Shown: positions 8,128 to 17,149 of the stretch, one piece after another | Layout: each line of letters opens with the position of its first letter | Position numbering within the stretch: the stretch's first letter is position 1 | Assembly (NCBI GenBank): GCA_902806335.1 | Contig: CADCWG010000146.1 | Span: 86,267 to 150,266 of the forward strand | From: an uncultured Thermomicrobiales bacterium | GTDB taxonomy: Bacteria; Chloroflexota; Chloroflexia; Thermomicrobiales; UBA6265 | Length of the DNA stretch: 64,000 bases | Direction of reading: 5' to 3' | Position numbers and translations under genes: made by a program | The notes under the pieces: model-generated | What the model was told of the DNA's origin: nothing | Databases searched by the model: none | Seen by the model: the letters and a program-made list of their open reading frames with translations, nothing else

Positions 8128-8814
8128 ATGGAGACCGTCGAGCGGCGTCCCCTGGCTCAGCAGGTCGTGGAGCGCCTGCGGGCCCTCCTCGGCGGGGACG
8201 AGTTTCCGGTGGGCACCCGGCTGCCGACCGAGCCGGAGCTGATGGCCCGGTTTGGCGTCGGGCGGTCGACCGTCCGCGAGGCGGTCCGGGTGCTCGCCCA
8301 CCTCGGCATGGTCGAGGTTCGCCAGGGCGACGGAACCTACGTCCGGGCCCCCGCCCGGGAAGGCGACGCGGAGTCCCTCGCGGCGCGGCTGCGCCGGGCG
8401 CGGCTCGCCGAGGTCTTGCAGGTCCGCGAGATCCTCGAACCCGCGATCGCGGGGCTGGCCGCGGCGAACCGCGACGAGGGTGATCTGACCCGCCTGCGCT
8501 CCCTGCTCGACCAGGAAGACGCCGCCCGGGCGGAAGGGAACGTCGCGGGCCGCCTGGCCGCCGGTCTCGCTTTTCACCACGCCCTGGCGGACGCGTCCCA
8601 CAACGGCGTCCTGGCCGACCTCTACCGCACCTTCGCGGCGGTGCTCCCCGAGCTAGCGGACACCCCCGAGATGCGGGCCGTCCTTGCCCACCGCTGCGAC
8701 GAAGGGTCCCACCGCGCGATCCTCGCCGGTGTCGAAGCGGGCGACGTCGGGCACGTCCGGGGAATGGCCGGAGACGTCGTGGCGGCGATGCGACACGCCG
8801 TAGGCGCCGAGTAG
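8128..8814 (+). CDS. FadR/GntR-family transcriptional regulator (FCD domain)
   Basis: A 228-residue regulator. The N-terminal winged helix-turn-helix includes LPTEPELMARFGVGRSTVRE, the standard GntR recognition region. It is followed by an all-helical FCD ligand-binding domain with the metal-ligand pattern (VREILEP, FHHALADAS, EGSHRAIL). ATG at 8128 follows GGGGGCG and removes an implausible upstream extension. FCD regulators usually control an adjacent sugar-acid or amino-acid catabolic operon. Here the only candidate target visible is the promoter at 8859-8887, which has no obvious gene behind it. Confidence 0.9.
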   Translation: METVERRPLAQQVVERLRALLGGDEFPVGTRLPTEPELMARFGVGRSTVREAVRVLAHLGMVEVRQGDGTYVRAPAREGDAESLAARLRRARLAEVLQVREILEPAIAGLAAANRDEGDLTRLRSLLDQEDAARAEGNVAGRLAAGLAFHHALADASHNGVLADLYRTFAAVLPELADTPEMRAVLAHRCDEGSHRAILAGVEAGDVGHVRGMAGDVVAAMRHAVGAE

Positions 8815-8858
8815 GGCGCGGCCTCCGCCACCGTGCCCAGGACCATGTCAGACAACCG

Positions 8859-8887
8859 TTGCGAAACATCTGATGATCTGATATATT
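8859..8887 (+). promoter_or_regulatory. Promoter with embedded 15-bp pseudo-palindrome
   Basis: TTGCGA (8859-8864) and TATATT (8882-8887) are separated by 17 bases. Between them lies ATCTGATGATCTGAT (8868-8882), which matches its own complement at 12 of 14 paired positions and is probably an operator. It is a strikingly AT-rich island in a GC-rich region, directly after the FadR-type regulator gene. The downstream gene it should serve is not evident. Confidence 0.55.
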
Positions 8888-9470
8888 ATTTTAGCGACGG
8901 TCGAAGCTGGCGAGAGAGAGGCGCTTGGGCGACAGGCCGGTCCGCTCGGACGGGCCGGCTCCGGCACTCGCTCCCGCCTCGTCTTGACGCGTGTCCGGTG
9001 ATAGGCCCAGTCACCCGGATCTGGGGGACGGCAGTCGCCGGAAGGCGATGGCCTCGTGGTCCGTCGGGCCCCGCCCGCGGGGCGACGTATCCCGTTCAGG
9101 GCGACGCCTGGGCCGCCCTGCTGTCCGTGAAGACACGCCTGCCGTGCCCCTGCCGGCGAAGTCCGATCGACGGGCCCCGAGAGCGGGTCGGCGCCGACCA
9201 GCCACCGGGCGGGGGCCGAAGATCGACGGAATGCCGTTGGTTCCGGGTCGCTTCGCTGCTAGCTGCGGGCGTCCCTGGTCCCGGCCTGGTGTGGCGGGCG
9301 ACGTCTCGGTGGGCGCCGAAGGGTCAGGGGCGTCATCGCTCCAAGCACCTGGCGTCCCACCATCGGCGTCGCGTCACGGCTGGTCACGTTTATCGTCGCG
9401 AACGGAGCGTCCCGTGCCAGGCGGGCGAAACCTCGGCGCCTCCGCGTCGACGAGCTGAGGAGCATCGATC
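8888..9470. other. Intergenic stretch without a recognisable gene
   Basis: About 580 bases downstream of a good promoter. Open frames exist on the plus strand, but their translations are Arg/Pro/Gly-rich, lack ribosome binding sites and resemble no family. A piece near 9010-9027 (CACCCGGATCTGG) may be a decayed fragment of the dispersed intergenic repeat described elsewhere. Confidence 0.4.
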
Positions 9471-10493
9471 ATGGACGAGACGTACGACGTGGTGGTCGTC
9501 GGTGGCGGCGCGGCGGGGCTCAGCGGGGCCCTCGCCCTGGCCCGGGCGCGCCGCTCGGTGCTGGTGATCGACGCCGGCACCCCGCGCAACGCACCGGCCG
9601 GGCACGTGCACAACTACCTGGCCCGCGAGGGCATCGCGCCCGCGGACCTGCTGGCCGCGGGGCGGGCGGAGGTGACCGGCTACGGCGGCGACGTCGTCAC
9701 CGGCCGCGTCACCGGGGCCGAGCCCCTGGGCGACCCGGAGGAGGGCGGGGGCTTCCGGGTGCTGTTCGGAGACGGGTCCGGGCCCAGGAGCGTGGGGGCG
9801 CGGCGCCTCCTGGTGACCACGGGCCTCGTGGACGAGTTACCCGACGTGCCCGGCCTGGCCGAGCGGTGGGGACGCGACGTCCTGCACTGCCCGTACTGCC
9901 ACGGCTGGGAGGTGCGCGACCGAGCGATCGGGGTGCTGGCCAGCAGCCCGCTCGCGGCGCACCAGGCACAACTGTTCCGGCAACTGAGCGCGGACGTGAC
10001 CCTGTTCCTCCACCAGGTGCCCGCTCTCAGCCCTGAGGAGCGCGAGCAGATGGCCGCCCGCGACGTCAGGCTCGTGGAGGGCGAGGTGGTCGGGTTAGAG
10101 GTCTCCGACGACCGGCTCACCGGCATCCGCCTCCGACCTGGCGAGGTCATCCCGGTGCAGGCTCTGGCGGTCCAGCCCCGCTTCATCGCCCGCGCCGAGG
10201 TGCTGACATCCCTCGGACTGCTGCCGTCCGACATGGAGATGGGCGGCCACGTCCTCGGCACGTATGTTGCCGCCGACCCCAACTGGGCCACGGCGGTTCC
10301 CGGGGTGTGGGTGGCCGGCAATGTCGCGGACCTGCGGGCCCAGGTGATCAGCGCCGCCGCCGCGGGCATGAACGCCGCCGCGGCCATCAACGCCGACCTG
10401 ATCGCCGAGGAGGTCCGCCACGCCGTGGCCGCCCACCGCCGTCGGCACGAGCCTGTCGGCGTTCTCGTGAGCGACGACCGAGCAGCGGACTGA
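9471..10493 (+). CDS. Thioredoxin-reductase-like NAD(P)/FAD-dependent oxidoreductase
   Basis: A 340-residue flavoprotein. An N-terminal FAD-binding Rossmann motif (VVVGGGAAGLSGA, residues 9-21) is followed near residue 140 by the redox-active CPYCHG. A second nucleotide-binding half and a C-terminal FAD-contact segment (GVWVAGNVADL) complete it. Unlike canonical TrxB (CATC) the active site is CPYC, the pattern of a TrxB-like subfamily common in actinobacteria and Chloroflexota. The NAD(P) motif (GVLASSPLAAHQA) is atypical, so cofactor preference is uncertain. No thioredoxin gene is adjacent. A methyltransferase follows about 100 bases downstream. Confidence 0.85.
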   Translation: MDETYDVVVVGGGAAGLSGALALARARRSVLVIDAGTPRNAPAGHVHNYLAREGIAPADLLAAGRAEVTGYGGDVVTGRVTGAEPLGDPEEGGGFRVLFGDGSGPRSVGARRLLVTTGLVDELPDVPGLAERWGRDVLHCPYCHGWEVRDRAIGVLASSPLAAHQAQLFRQLSADVTLFLHQVPALSPEEREQMAARDVRLVEGEVVGLEVSDDRLTGIRLRPGEVIPVQALAVQPRFIARAEVLTSLGLLPSDMEMGGHVLGTYVAADPNWATAVPGVWVAGNVADLRAQVISAAAAGMNAAAAINADLIAEEVRHAVAAHRRRHEPVGVLVSDDRAAD

Positions 10494-10591
10494 GTTAGGA
10501 GGCGTGGGGGTAGGGAGCACGGCCATGATCCCGAGCAGCACCCGGAACCTCGACCCCCTCGACCGAGCCGACGACCGGGAGCACGGAGACC

Positions 10592-11215
10592 ATGCTTGAC
10601 GAGCAGTCCTGGGACGAGCGCTACCGCTCCCGCGCCGCGGTCTGGAGCGGCGCTCCTAACCCCCAGCTCGTCGCCGAGGCGGCCGACCTCATGCCCGGCA
10701 CGGCGCTCGACGCGGGGAGCGGCGAGGGGGCCGACGCCCTCTGGCTGGCCGCACGCGGCTGGCGGGTGTCGGCGGTCGATTTCTCCGTCACCGCCCTGGC
10801 GCGCGGCGCCGCCCAGGCGGAGGTCCTCGGCGACGAGGTAGCGGGACGCATCGCCTGGGTGCACGCCGACCTGACCGCCTGGGAACCGCCCGAGGGCGAC
10901 TTCGACCTGGTCTCCGCCCAGTTCATGCACCTGCCCGCCGCCCCGCGGCGGGCTCTGTTTGCCCGGCTGGCCACCGCGGTGGCGCCCGGCGGGACCCTGC
11001 TCATCGTCGGCCACCACCCGTCTGACCTGGAGACGACGGTGCCCCGCCCCCCGCTGCCCGACCTGTTCTACTCCGCCGAGGAGGTCGCGGGATCTCTCGA
11101 TCCCGAGGAGTGGGACATCCTCGTCGCCGAGGCCAGGCCGCGGAACGCCAGCGACCCCGAGGGCCGGACGGTTACGATCCACGACACGGTGCTCCGAGCC
11201 CAAAGGCGTCCGTGA
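10592..11215 (+). CDS. Class I SAM-dependent methyltransferase
   Basis: A 207-residue protein with the Rossmann methyltransferase core: motif I ALDAGSGEGADALWLA, the acidic loop VSAVDFS, and motif IV FDLVSAQFMHLP. The N-terminus (WDERYRSRAAVWSGAPN) is typical of small tellurite/thiol methyltransferase-like proteins (TehB/thiopurine type), though the substrate is unknown. ATG at 10592 follows GGAG. It probably forms an operon with the preceding flavoprotein. Confidence 0.83.
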   Translation: MLDEQSWDERYRSRAAVWSGAPNPQLVAEAADLMPGTALDAGSGEGADALWLAARGWRVSAVDFSVTALARGAAQAEVLGDEVAGRIAWVHADLTAWEPPEGDFDLVSAQFMHLPAAPRRALFARLATAVAPGGTLLIVGHHPSDLETTVPRPPLPDLFYSAEEVAGSLDPEEWDILVAEARPRNASDPEGRTVTIHDTVLRAQRRP

Positions 11216-11502
11216 CCGCGCTGTCGTCGGTCCCATGCCCCGCCAGTCCGGGCGGCTCGGGGTGGACGAGCGGCGGTGGCCCGAAGGACGGCGTCCACCG
11301 CGGCGACGCGGGCGCGTTCGCGAAGTCGTCGGCAGGGAACATCCCAGCGGACCCGACTTCGCCGCACGCCCAGAGGGAAAGGGCACGAGTCTGGAGTACG
11401 TGTCCTGCGCGGGATCACGTCGGCGTCGGGACGGCGGGCCGCCCCTCCCTCCCGTCCGGCTGAGGCAGACCGGCGGCCGGACACAGCCCACAGTCCCTGA
11501 CA
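11216..11502. other. Intergenic stretch between convergent genes
   Basis: Together with the repeat that follows it, this region forms a 570-base gap between the methyltransferase and the 3' end of proC. No credible gene or U-tract terminator was seen. Confidence 0.4.
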
Positions 11503-11600
11503 CCGGATCCGGGAGATCCCCGCCGCTCCGCTCGGCAGACTCGCGGCCGGCTGACGCCAGCTTCGTTCCTGAGCCCGCGGCTTGCTCCGGGCGGCCCCAA
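11503..11600. repeat. Dispersed intergenic repeat, copy 1
   Basis: It opens with GGATCCGGGAGATC and contains CTCGCGGCCGGCTGACG and CTTCGTTCCTGAGCCCG. These align with the copies at 15022-15100, 53107-53183 and 57700-57775. It is GC-rich with internal dyad symmetry and lies between genes, as all copies do. Confidence 0.5.
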
Positions 11601-11786
11601 CCATCCCCGCGCCCCAATACCACCACCGACCAGACGGATTCAGTGTGGGTCCGCGCTGCCGACGACAACACGCGGCTCGCCGAGATGGTCCCGGCTCGGT
11701 CCGTGGCGGAGCAGGCAGCGTAAGCGTCTCGACCTACCCGATCCTTGCCACGGTCGGAGAGGCGGGGGCCCGGCCGCTCACCTCCG

Positions 11787-12680
11787 TCAGCCGTCGGTCC
11801 GGTCGCGCTCGGCCGCTCCGAGGGTGAGGGTGCGCTGGTAGGCGGCGTAGACGGCGCGGGAGAGGACCGTCCGCATGCCGCCCTTCTCCATCTGGTAGAC
11901 CGCCTCGGCGCTCGTCCCGCCGGGCGAGGTGACCATGTTCCGCAGCTCGGCCATGTGCTTGCCCGAGTCGCGGGCGAAGGCGACCGAGCCGGCAACGGTC
12001 TGGAGAACGATCTGCTCGGCGATCCGGCGCGGGAAGCCCATGTGGACCCCGGCGTCGATCAGCGCCTCCATCATCAGGAAGACGTAGGTCGGCCCCGTGC
12101 CGGAGAGGGCCGTCGCCATGTCGACGTACTTCTCCTCCTCGACCTCGAGCTCCTCGCCGAGCGCGCCGAGGGCGGCTCGGACCCACGCCTTGTGGCCCGG
12201 GTCGACGTCGGCCGTCGCCGTCCAGACGCTCATCCCCTGGCCGACTTGGGCCGGGGTGTTCGGCATCACGCGCACGATCGCGTCGTGGCCCAGCCCCCGG
12301 CTGAGCGCGGCGATCCCCGCGCCGGCGACGACCGAGACCGCGACCTGGGCCGGCGAGAAGCGGCCGTGGAGCTGCCGCATCACCCCGGCGAGGACCTGGG
12401 GCTTGACCGTCAGCAGGACCAGGTCGCCCTCGGTGACCGCCTCCCGGTTGCCCTCGACGGTCACGATCCCAAACCGGTCGGCGAGGCGACGGCGCCGGTC
12501 CTCGCGGGGGTGGCTGGCCGTGATCCGGTCGGGCGCGATCATGCCACGGCCAAGCAGCCCGGCGATCATCGACTCCGCCATCACCCCGGCGCCGACGAAG
12601 GCTAGCCGCGCATCGGCCAGCGCCCCGACCTCGACACCGTCGTCCGGTCCGGCGCCGCCGGTCCCACCCGCTCCCGCCAC
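11787..12680 (-). CDS. proC: Pyrroline-5-carboxylate reductase
   Basis: A 297-residue NAD(P)H-dependent enzyme that makes the last step of proline synthesis. The N-terminal nucleotide-binding motif is [16 protein letters not shown] (residues 28-43). [15 protein letters not shown] and the C-terminal signature [13 protein letters not shown] are the family hallmarks. About 22 residues at the N-terminus are Gly/Ala-rich and extra to the family. A TACAAT -10 box on the minus strand (12713-12718) lies about 35 bases upstream of the ATG. Divergent from the next gene. Confidence 0.95.
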   Translation of the reverse strand: MAGAGGTGGAGPDDGVEVGALADARLAFVGAGVMAESMIAGLLGRGMIAPDRITASHPREDRRRRLADRFGIVTVEGNREAVTEGDLVLLTVKPQVLAGVMRQLHGRFSPAQVAVSVVAGAGIAALSRGLGHDAIVRVMPNTPAQVGQGMSVWTATADVDPGHKAWVRAALGALGEELEVEEEKYVDMATALSGTGPTYVFLMMEALIDAGVHMGFPRRIAEQIVLQTVAGSVAFARDSGKHMAELRNMVTSPGGTSAEAVYQMEKGGMRTVLSRAVYAAYQRTLTLGAAERDRTDG

Positions 12681-12915
12681 GTCGCCCCTCCCTTACCTTG
12701 CCAGAGACCGCCATTGTAGTGGCCCCCGTGTCCCGCCTACCGCCCGATCCGCCGGAGCCCACCGGACGGAAAGACGTTCCCTGGTGGGGCCCACTGGGTC
12801 CCGGTTCCCGGGATCCGCCATGCCCAACGGCACCCGCCTTGCAAGCCCAGAGGGTGCCGTCGCCCGCCGCGGGGACCGCCGAGGACCGCCCGACCACCCG
12901 GAAAGCGAGCGCCCG

Positions 12916-14994
12916 ATGCCGAACCGCCTGGCCGCCGAGACGAGCCCGTATCTCCTCCAGCACAAGGACAACCCGGTCGAGTGGTACCCGTGGGGTCCGG
13001 AGGCCCTGGGCAGGGCGAAGGTCGAGGACAAGCCGATCCTCGTCAGCATCGGCTACGCTGCCTGCCACTGGTGCCACGTGATGGAGCACGAGTCGTTCGA
13101 GGATGAGGCGACGGCCGCGCTGATGAACGAGGCGTTCGTCTGCATCAAGGTCGACCGCGAGGAGCGCCCCGACGTCGACGGCATCTACATGAGCGCCGTC
13201 CAGGCGATGACCGGCCACGGCGGCTGGCCGCTCAACTGCTTCCTCACCCCCGACGGCGTCCCCTTCTTCGGCGGCACCTACTGGCCACCCGCCGAACGGA
13301 TGGGGATGCCGAGCTTCCGCCGCATCCTGGCGAGCGTCGCCGAGGCCTGGCAGGACCGCCGCGACGCGGTCGCGGAGAACGCCGCCCAGCTCGGGGAGTA
13401 CCTCCAGCGCTCCTCGCGCTCCGCGCCGGCGCCGGGCGACCTGACGACGGCCACCCTCGACGCGGCCGCCGCGGCGCTCGCGGAGGACGTCGATCCCCAG
13501 CACGGCGGCTTCGGGGGCGCCCCGAAGTTCCCGCAGCCGGTGGTGATCGACTTCCTCCTCCGCCACCACCGCCGCACGGGAGACGAGCGGTCGCGGGGGA
13601 TGGCCGAGCTGACCCTCGATCGGATGGCCGCCGGAGGGCTCTACGACCACGTCGGGGGCGGGTTCCACCGCTACAGCGTCGACGCGGTCTGGCTGGTGCC
13701 CCACTTCGAGAAGATGCTCTACGACAACGCCCAGCTCGCCCGCGTCTACCTCGACGCCGCCCGCGCGCTCGGACACGACCGCTACCGCCGCGTCGCGACC
13801 GAGACGCTCGAGTACGTCGCCCGCGAGATGACCTCCCCCGAAGGGGGGTTCTACGCGACCCAGGACGCCGACAGCGAGGGTGAGGAAGGCCGGTTCTACG
13901 TCTGGACCCCCGCCGAGATCGACGCGGTGCTCGGCGCCGACGACGGGCGGGTCGTCCGCGCCTACTACGGGGTCACCGAGCGCGGGAACTTCGAAGGTCG
14001 CAACATCCTGAACACGCCCCGGCCCGCCGCGACCGTCGCTGCTGAGCTCGGGATGGCCGAGGACGCCCTGCTGGCGACGGTGGCGGCCACCCGGACCAAG
14101 CTCTACGACTCCCGCGAGCAACGCGTCCACCCCGGACGGGACGAGAAGATCATCACCGCCTGGAACGGCCTGATGCTCCGCGCCTTCGCCGAGGGATCCA
14201 CGGTGCTCGGACGGCGCGACTTCCTCGGCCTGGCCGAGCGGAATGCCGACTTCGTGCTGACGCGCCTGCGGACGGACGATGGCCGCCTCCGCCGGACGGC
14301 GAAGGACGGCCAGGCCAAGCTCGACGGCTACCTGGAGGACTACGCCTTCCTCGCCGACGGCCTGCTCGCGCTCTACCAGGCGACCTTCGACCGGCGCTGG
14401 GTGGAGGCGGCGATCAGCCTCGCCGAGACGATGGTGGCCGACTTCGCCGACCCCGAGGGCGACCTCTTCTACGACACCGGTGCCCACCACGAGACCCTCG
14501 TCGCCCGGCCCCGCGACCTCCAGGACGGCGCGACCCCGGCCGGCAATTCGGTCGCGGCCGAGGCGCTGCTGCGGCTCGCGGCGCTGACCGGGCGGGACGA
14601 GTGGGCGCGACGCGCCGAGGGCATCCTGCGGACCCTGGCGAACCCGATGGCGGAGCACCCGACCGCCTTCGGTCAGTTCCTGTGCGCCGCCGACCTCGCC
14701 CTGGCCGGCGTCCGCGAGTTGACCCTAGTCGGCTCACCCACGGACACCGCCTTCCGCGACCTGGCCCGCCAGGTGACCGACCGGTACGAGCCGAACCTGG
14801 TCGCCGCGCGCTTCGACCCGGCGGAGCCTGACCTCGCCGACCTCCTGCCCCTCGTCGCCGACCGGCCGATGCGGGACGGCCAGGCCACCGCCTACCTCTG
14901 CGAGCGTGGCGCTTGCCTGCCGCCCGTGACCGACCCCGCGGCCCTCGCGTCCCTGCTGGCCCAGGGGACCGCCGCGGCCTGGCCGGTGAGCTGA
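12916..14994 (+). CDS. Thioredoxin-domain protein of the DUF255/YyaL (SSP411) family
   Basis: A 692-residue cytosolic protein. Residues 1-160 form a thioredoxin-like domain with the invariant N-terminus ([13 protein letters not shown]) and the CxxC motif in [13 protein letters not shown] (about residue 50). The rest is an (alpha/alpha)6-barrel resembling carbohydrate-processing enzymes ([33 protein letters not shown]). ATG at 12916 matches the conserved beginning of the family; earlier in-frame starts add unrelated residues. The biochemical role of the family is not established; a redox or sugar epimerase/isomerase role has been proposed. Confidence 0.9.
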   Translation: MPNRLAAETSPYLLQHKDNPVEWYPWGPEALGRAKVEDKPILVSIGYAACHWCHVMEHESFEDEATAALMNEAFVCIKVDREERPDVDGIYMSAVQAMTGHGGWPLNCFLTPDGVPFFGGTYWPPAERMGMPSFRRILASVAEAWQDRRDAVAENAAQLGEYLQRSSRSAPAPGDLTTATLDAAAAALAEDVDPQHGGFGGAPKFPQPVVIDFLLRHHRRTGDERSRGMAELTLDRMAAGGLYDHVGGGFHRYSVDAVWLVPHFEKMLYDNAQLARVYLDAARALGHDRYRRVATETLEYVAREMTSPEGGFYATQDADSEGEEGRFYVWTPAEIDAVLGADDGRVVRAYYGVTERGNFEGRNILNTPRPAATVAAELGMAEDALLATVAATRTKLYDSREQRVHPGRDEKIITAWNGLMLRAFAEGSTVLGRRDFLGLAERNADFVLTRLRTDDGRLRRTAKDGQAKLDGYLEDYAFLADGLLALYQATFDRRWVEAAISLAETMVADFADPEGDLFYDTGAHHETLVARPRDLQDGATPAGNSVAAEALLRLAALTGRDEWARRAEGILRTLANPMAEHPTAFGQFLCAADLALAGVRELTLVGSPTDTAFRDLARQVTDRYEPNLVAARFDPAEPDLADLLPLVADRPMRDGQATAYLCERGACLPPVTDPAALASLLAQGTAAAWPVS

Positions 14995-15021
14995 GGCCCT
15001 TGGCCGCCCGGATCGCCAGCG

Positions 15022-15100
15022 GCTAAGACGGAATCCGGGTGATCGAAGGGGATTCGCCCGGCGGGCTCGCGGTGGGCTTGAGCCGGCCGCGAGCCCGAGT
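15022..15100 (+). repeat. Dispersed intergenic repeat, copy 2
   Basis: It starts AATCCGGGTGATCG and continues TTCGCCCGGCGGGCTCGCGG, then GGCTTGAGCCGGCCGCGAG. By eye it matches the reverse complement of 57700-57775 at most positions over about 70 bases. It lies in the 364-base gap between the DUF255 gene and the convergent GNAT gene. The rest of that gap shows no gene. Confidence 0.55.
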
Positions 15101-15358
15101 CTCTGACCCAGAGGCTCGGTCCGCTGCCGGCGGAGCCGCCGGCGCGTCCCCATCCCTCCACCGAGCAGCCGGATTCCGGATAACCGGACAGCGCCGCCGA
15201 CCGAAGGTTGTGTGCGACCGGCGCCCCGGACGTGGCCGTCTGCGGTCCTCCCCGCCGAGCAAACGCTGCGGGCCAGCGTGCCCGGCGCGCCGCACGGCGT
15301 CACGCCCGCCTCAGCCGCGAACGGTTCCCGGGCAGCGATCGCGTGGGGATCGGCGGCG

Positions 15359-15988
15359 TCAGCCCCCGCCGCCGCCCGGCTCGCGGCGTAGTGCCCAGAA
15401 CCGGATCGCTCCGGGGACGTCCGTCTCGTCGACCACCTCGAAGCCCTGCCGACGGTAGAAGCGCAGGTTCCGCTCGTTGTGGGTCTCCAGGTAGCAGGGG
15501 ACCCCGGCCACGTCCGCTCGGTCCAGCCCGGCCCCGAGGAGCGCGCCGCCGATGCCCTGCCCGGCGCGCTCCGGCTCGACGGCAAGCAGCCAGAGGTACC
15601 AGTGCGGTGCGGTCATCACCCGGTGATGGGTGGACTCCATCGGGCCGGTGAGGCGAAGAAGCCGCCGCATGCCGTCCGCACCGAGGCGAACGCAACCGGT
15701 CATCATCCCGGACCGCAGCATCCGCACCGGGCTCGCCGCGGTGTTGCCGGGCGCCAGCCAGACCGCGACTCCCGCCAGGTCCGCCGTCGCGTCGACGCGG
15801 CCGTAGCGCAGGCCGTAGCCGGCCAGGCCAGCGAAGAAGGCCGGCAGGACTCGCCTCCGGCGGGCGCCGTCCGGCACGAGGTAGCGCATCATCGGGTCGT
15901 CCTGGAAGGCCCGTCCGAGCAGGGCCACGGCCTCCCGCCTTCGGGCCGGTGGCAACGGGGCGAGGGCGTCCTGGTCCGGTCCGGTCAA
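15359..15988 (-). CDS. GNAT-family N-acetyltransferase
   Basis: A 209-residue GNAT protein. The acetyl-CoA binding region is AVEPERAGQGIGGALL (motif A, the V-x-x-x-x-x-G-x-G pattern). A motif B-like end, HNERNLRFYRRQGFEVV, follows. The target substrate is unknown. The start is TTG at 15988 with a strong AGAGGGGGA about six bases upstream. The frame remains open further upstream only because it crosses an 11-bp repeat with no stop. Confidence 0.85.
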   Translation of the reverse strand: MTGPDQDALAPLPPARRREAVALLGRAFQDDPMMRYLVPDGARRRRVLPAFFAGLAGYGLRYGRVDATADLAGVAVWLAPGNTAASPVRMLRSGMMTGCVRLGADGMRRLLRLTGPMESTHHRVMTAPHWYLWLLAVEPERAGQGIGGALLGAGLDRADVAGVPCYLETHNERNLRFYRRQGFEVVDETDVPGAIRFWALRREPGGGGG

Positions 15989-16010
15989 TCGTCTTCCCCC
16001 TCTGCCGCGC

Positions 16011-16076
16011 GGGTGCGCCGCGGGTGCGCCGCGGGTGCGCCGCGGGTGCGCCGCGGGTGCGCCACTGGTGCGCCGC
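16011..16076. repeat. Six tandem copies of an 11-bp unit
   Basis: The unit GGGTGCGCCGC begins at 16011, 16022, 16033, 16044 and 16055, with a sixth degenerate copy ending near 16076. It lies just upstream of the ribosome binding site of the GNAT gene (minus strand). The period is close to one helical turn, so it could array protein sites on one face. It may equally be simple slippage. Confidence 0.75.
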
Positions 16077-16147
16077 CGGGCGGTCTGACCCCCCGATCGC
16101 CGTCGTCTCGCACGACTCGCCGCTGGGGCCGATGACGCCGCTCCGAC

Positions 16148-16171
16148 TCTTACAACCTGTCTTACAGCCTG
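16148..16171. repeat. 12-bp tandem direct repeat
   Basis: TCTTACAACCTG is followed immediately by TCTTACAGCCTG, with one mismatch. It lies between the isomerase 3' end and the 11-bp repeat array, upstream of the GNAT gene. It is less GC-rich than its surroundings, so it may be a regulatory site. Confidence 0.45.
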
Positions 16172-16241
16172 CCGCCCCATGAACCGGCCATCGGAGCGCA
16201 CCGGCGGTAGACAACACATTGACGTGCCGGTCCGGCGATCG

Positions 16242-17045
16242 TTACACCCCCAGCCACCCGTGGAGGCGGGTCAGGGACTCCACGCACTCGGCGGTCGGGT
16301 CGCGGTCGTCGGGCCCGTGCTCGATGCTGATCCGCCCGGCATAGCCGATCTGTCGGAGGGCGGCGAGGCAGCGCTCGACCGGCACGATGCCGTCGCCGAG
16401 GGCGACGGTGTGGTGGGCGCCCGCTGCCCGCACGTCCTTGAGGTGAACGTGGAGCACGCGGTCGCCGAGGACCGTGATCGCGTCGGCCGCGTCGTAGCTC
16501 TGGGTGGCGTACCAGCCGGTGTCGACGGCCGTGCCCACCCGACCGCCCGCCGCGTCACCCAGCTTGGCCAGCATCTCGTCCGGCGTCTTCTCGAGGTGGT
16601 TCTCGACCGCGAGCCGAAGGTCGAACGCGTCCAGCGTCTCGATCACGGCGGCTCGGTCGGTGGCGAGGAGCGGGGTCGACCCGCCCAGGATCCCAGCGCC
16701 CATCGCCTCGGCGATCCGCGCGGCCGCCGCGAACTCTTCCGGCGTGGCGCCGAACCCGCCGGCCAGGCTGACGACCCGGAGGCCGTGCCGGTCGAGGAGG
16801 TCGCGCGCCGCGACGAGGTGCGCCTCCGTCGCCCACGACCAGTGGAGGTGGGCCAGCCAGAGGTCGATCGCCCGGAAGCCCATCGCGCGGACCGCGTCGA
16901 GCATGCCGCCGAAGCGCTCGGGAAAGGTCTCGATTGGCGCGAAGAAGGCGTTGGTCGTCCGGTCGCCCTGGCCCCAGCCGCCGTCCATCCGGTAGCCGAG
17001 CTGCCTGGCGACGAAGTTGGCGCTCATGAACGAGACAGGCCCCAC
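16242..17045 (-). CDS. Sugar phosphate isomerase/epimerase (xylose-isomerase-like TIM barrel)
   Basis: A 267-residue protein of the AP-endonuclease-2/IolE-type TIM barrel. Conserved segments include LAVENH, GTAVDTGW, HVHLKDV and ISIEHG, which supply the metal-binding Glu/Asp/His residues. It probably interconverts a keto sugar or inositol-type intermediate; the exact substrate is unknown. GTG at 17045 is preferred because AAGAGGTGA lies at the proper distance; an ATG at 17027 is possible. It follows the FAH-family gene by about 100 bases on the same strand, suggesting one catabolic operon. Confidence 0.85.
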   Translation of the reverse strand: MGPVSFMSANFVARQLGYRMDGGWGQGDRTTNAFFAPIETFPERFGGMLDAVRAMGFRAIDLWLAHLHWSWATEAHLVAARDLLDRHGLRVVSLAGGFGATPEEFAAAARIAEAMGAGILGGSTPLLATDRAAVIETLDAFDLRLAVENHLEKTPDEMLAKLGDAAGGRVGTAVDTGWYATQSYDAADAITVLGDRVLHVHLKDVRAAGAHHTVALGDGIVPVERCLAALRQIGYAGRISIEHGPDDRDPTAECVESLTRLHGWLGV

Positions 17046-17149
17046 GCTCACCTCTTGGTCCCCGCGACGATGGGATCGTCCGCCGGGCTGTCTGCCCCGC
17101 GTCGTGTGGGGGAGGGGCGGACGCGGTGTCGCGCCCCTCCCCCGGGACC

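Noticed and set aside
8833..9567. A 244-codon frame downstream of the AT-rich promoter
   Set aside because: Translation is Arg/Pro/Gly-rich with no motif; it begins within the promoter and runs into the flavoprotein gene in another frame.
11734..14658. A 974-codon minus-strand open frame across proC and the DUF255 gene
   Set aside because: It lies opposite well-conserved genes, its translation is Arg/Gly/Val-rich without any family motif, and it is expected by chance in very GC-rich DNA.
16009..16219. N-terminal extension of the GNAT protein with an 11-residue peptide repeat
   Set aside because: It is only translation of the 11-bp tandem DNA repeat. The TTG at 15988 has a strong ribosome binding site and marks the start of family similarity.
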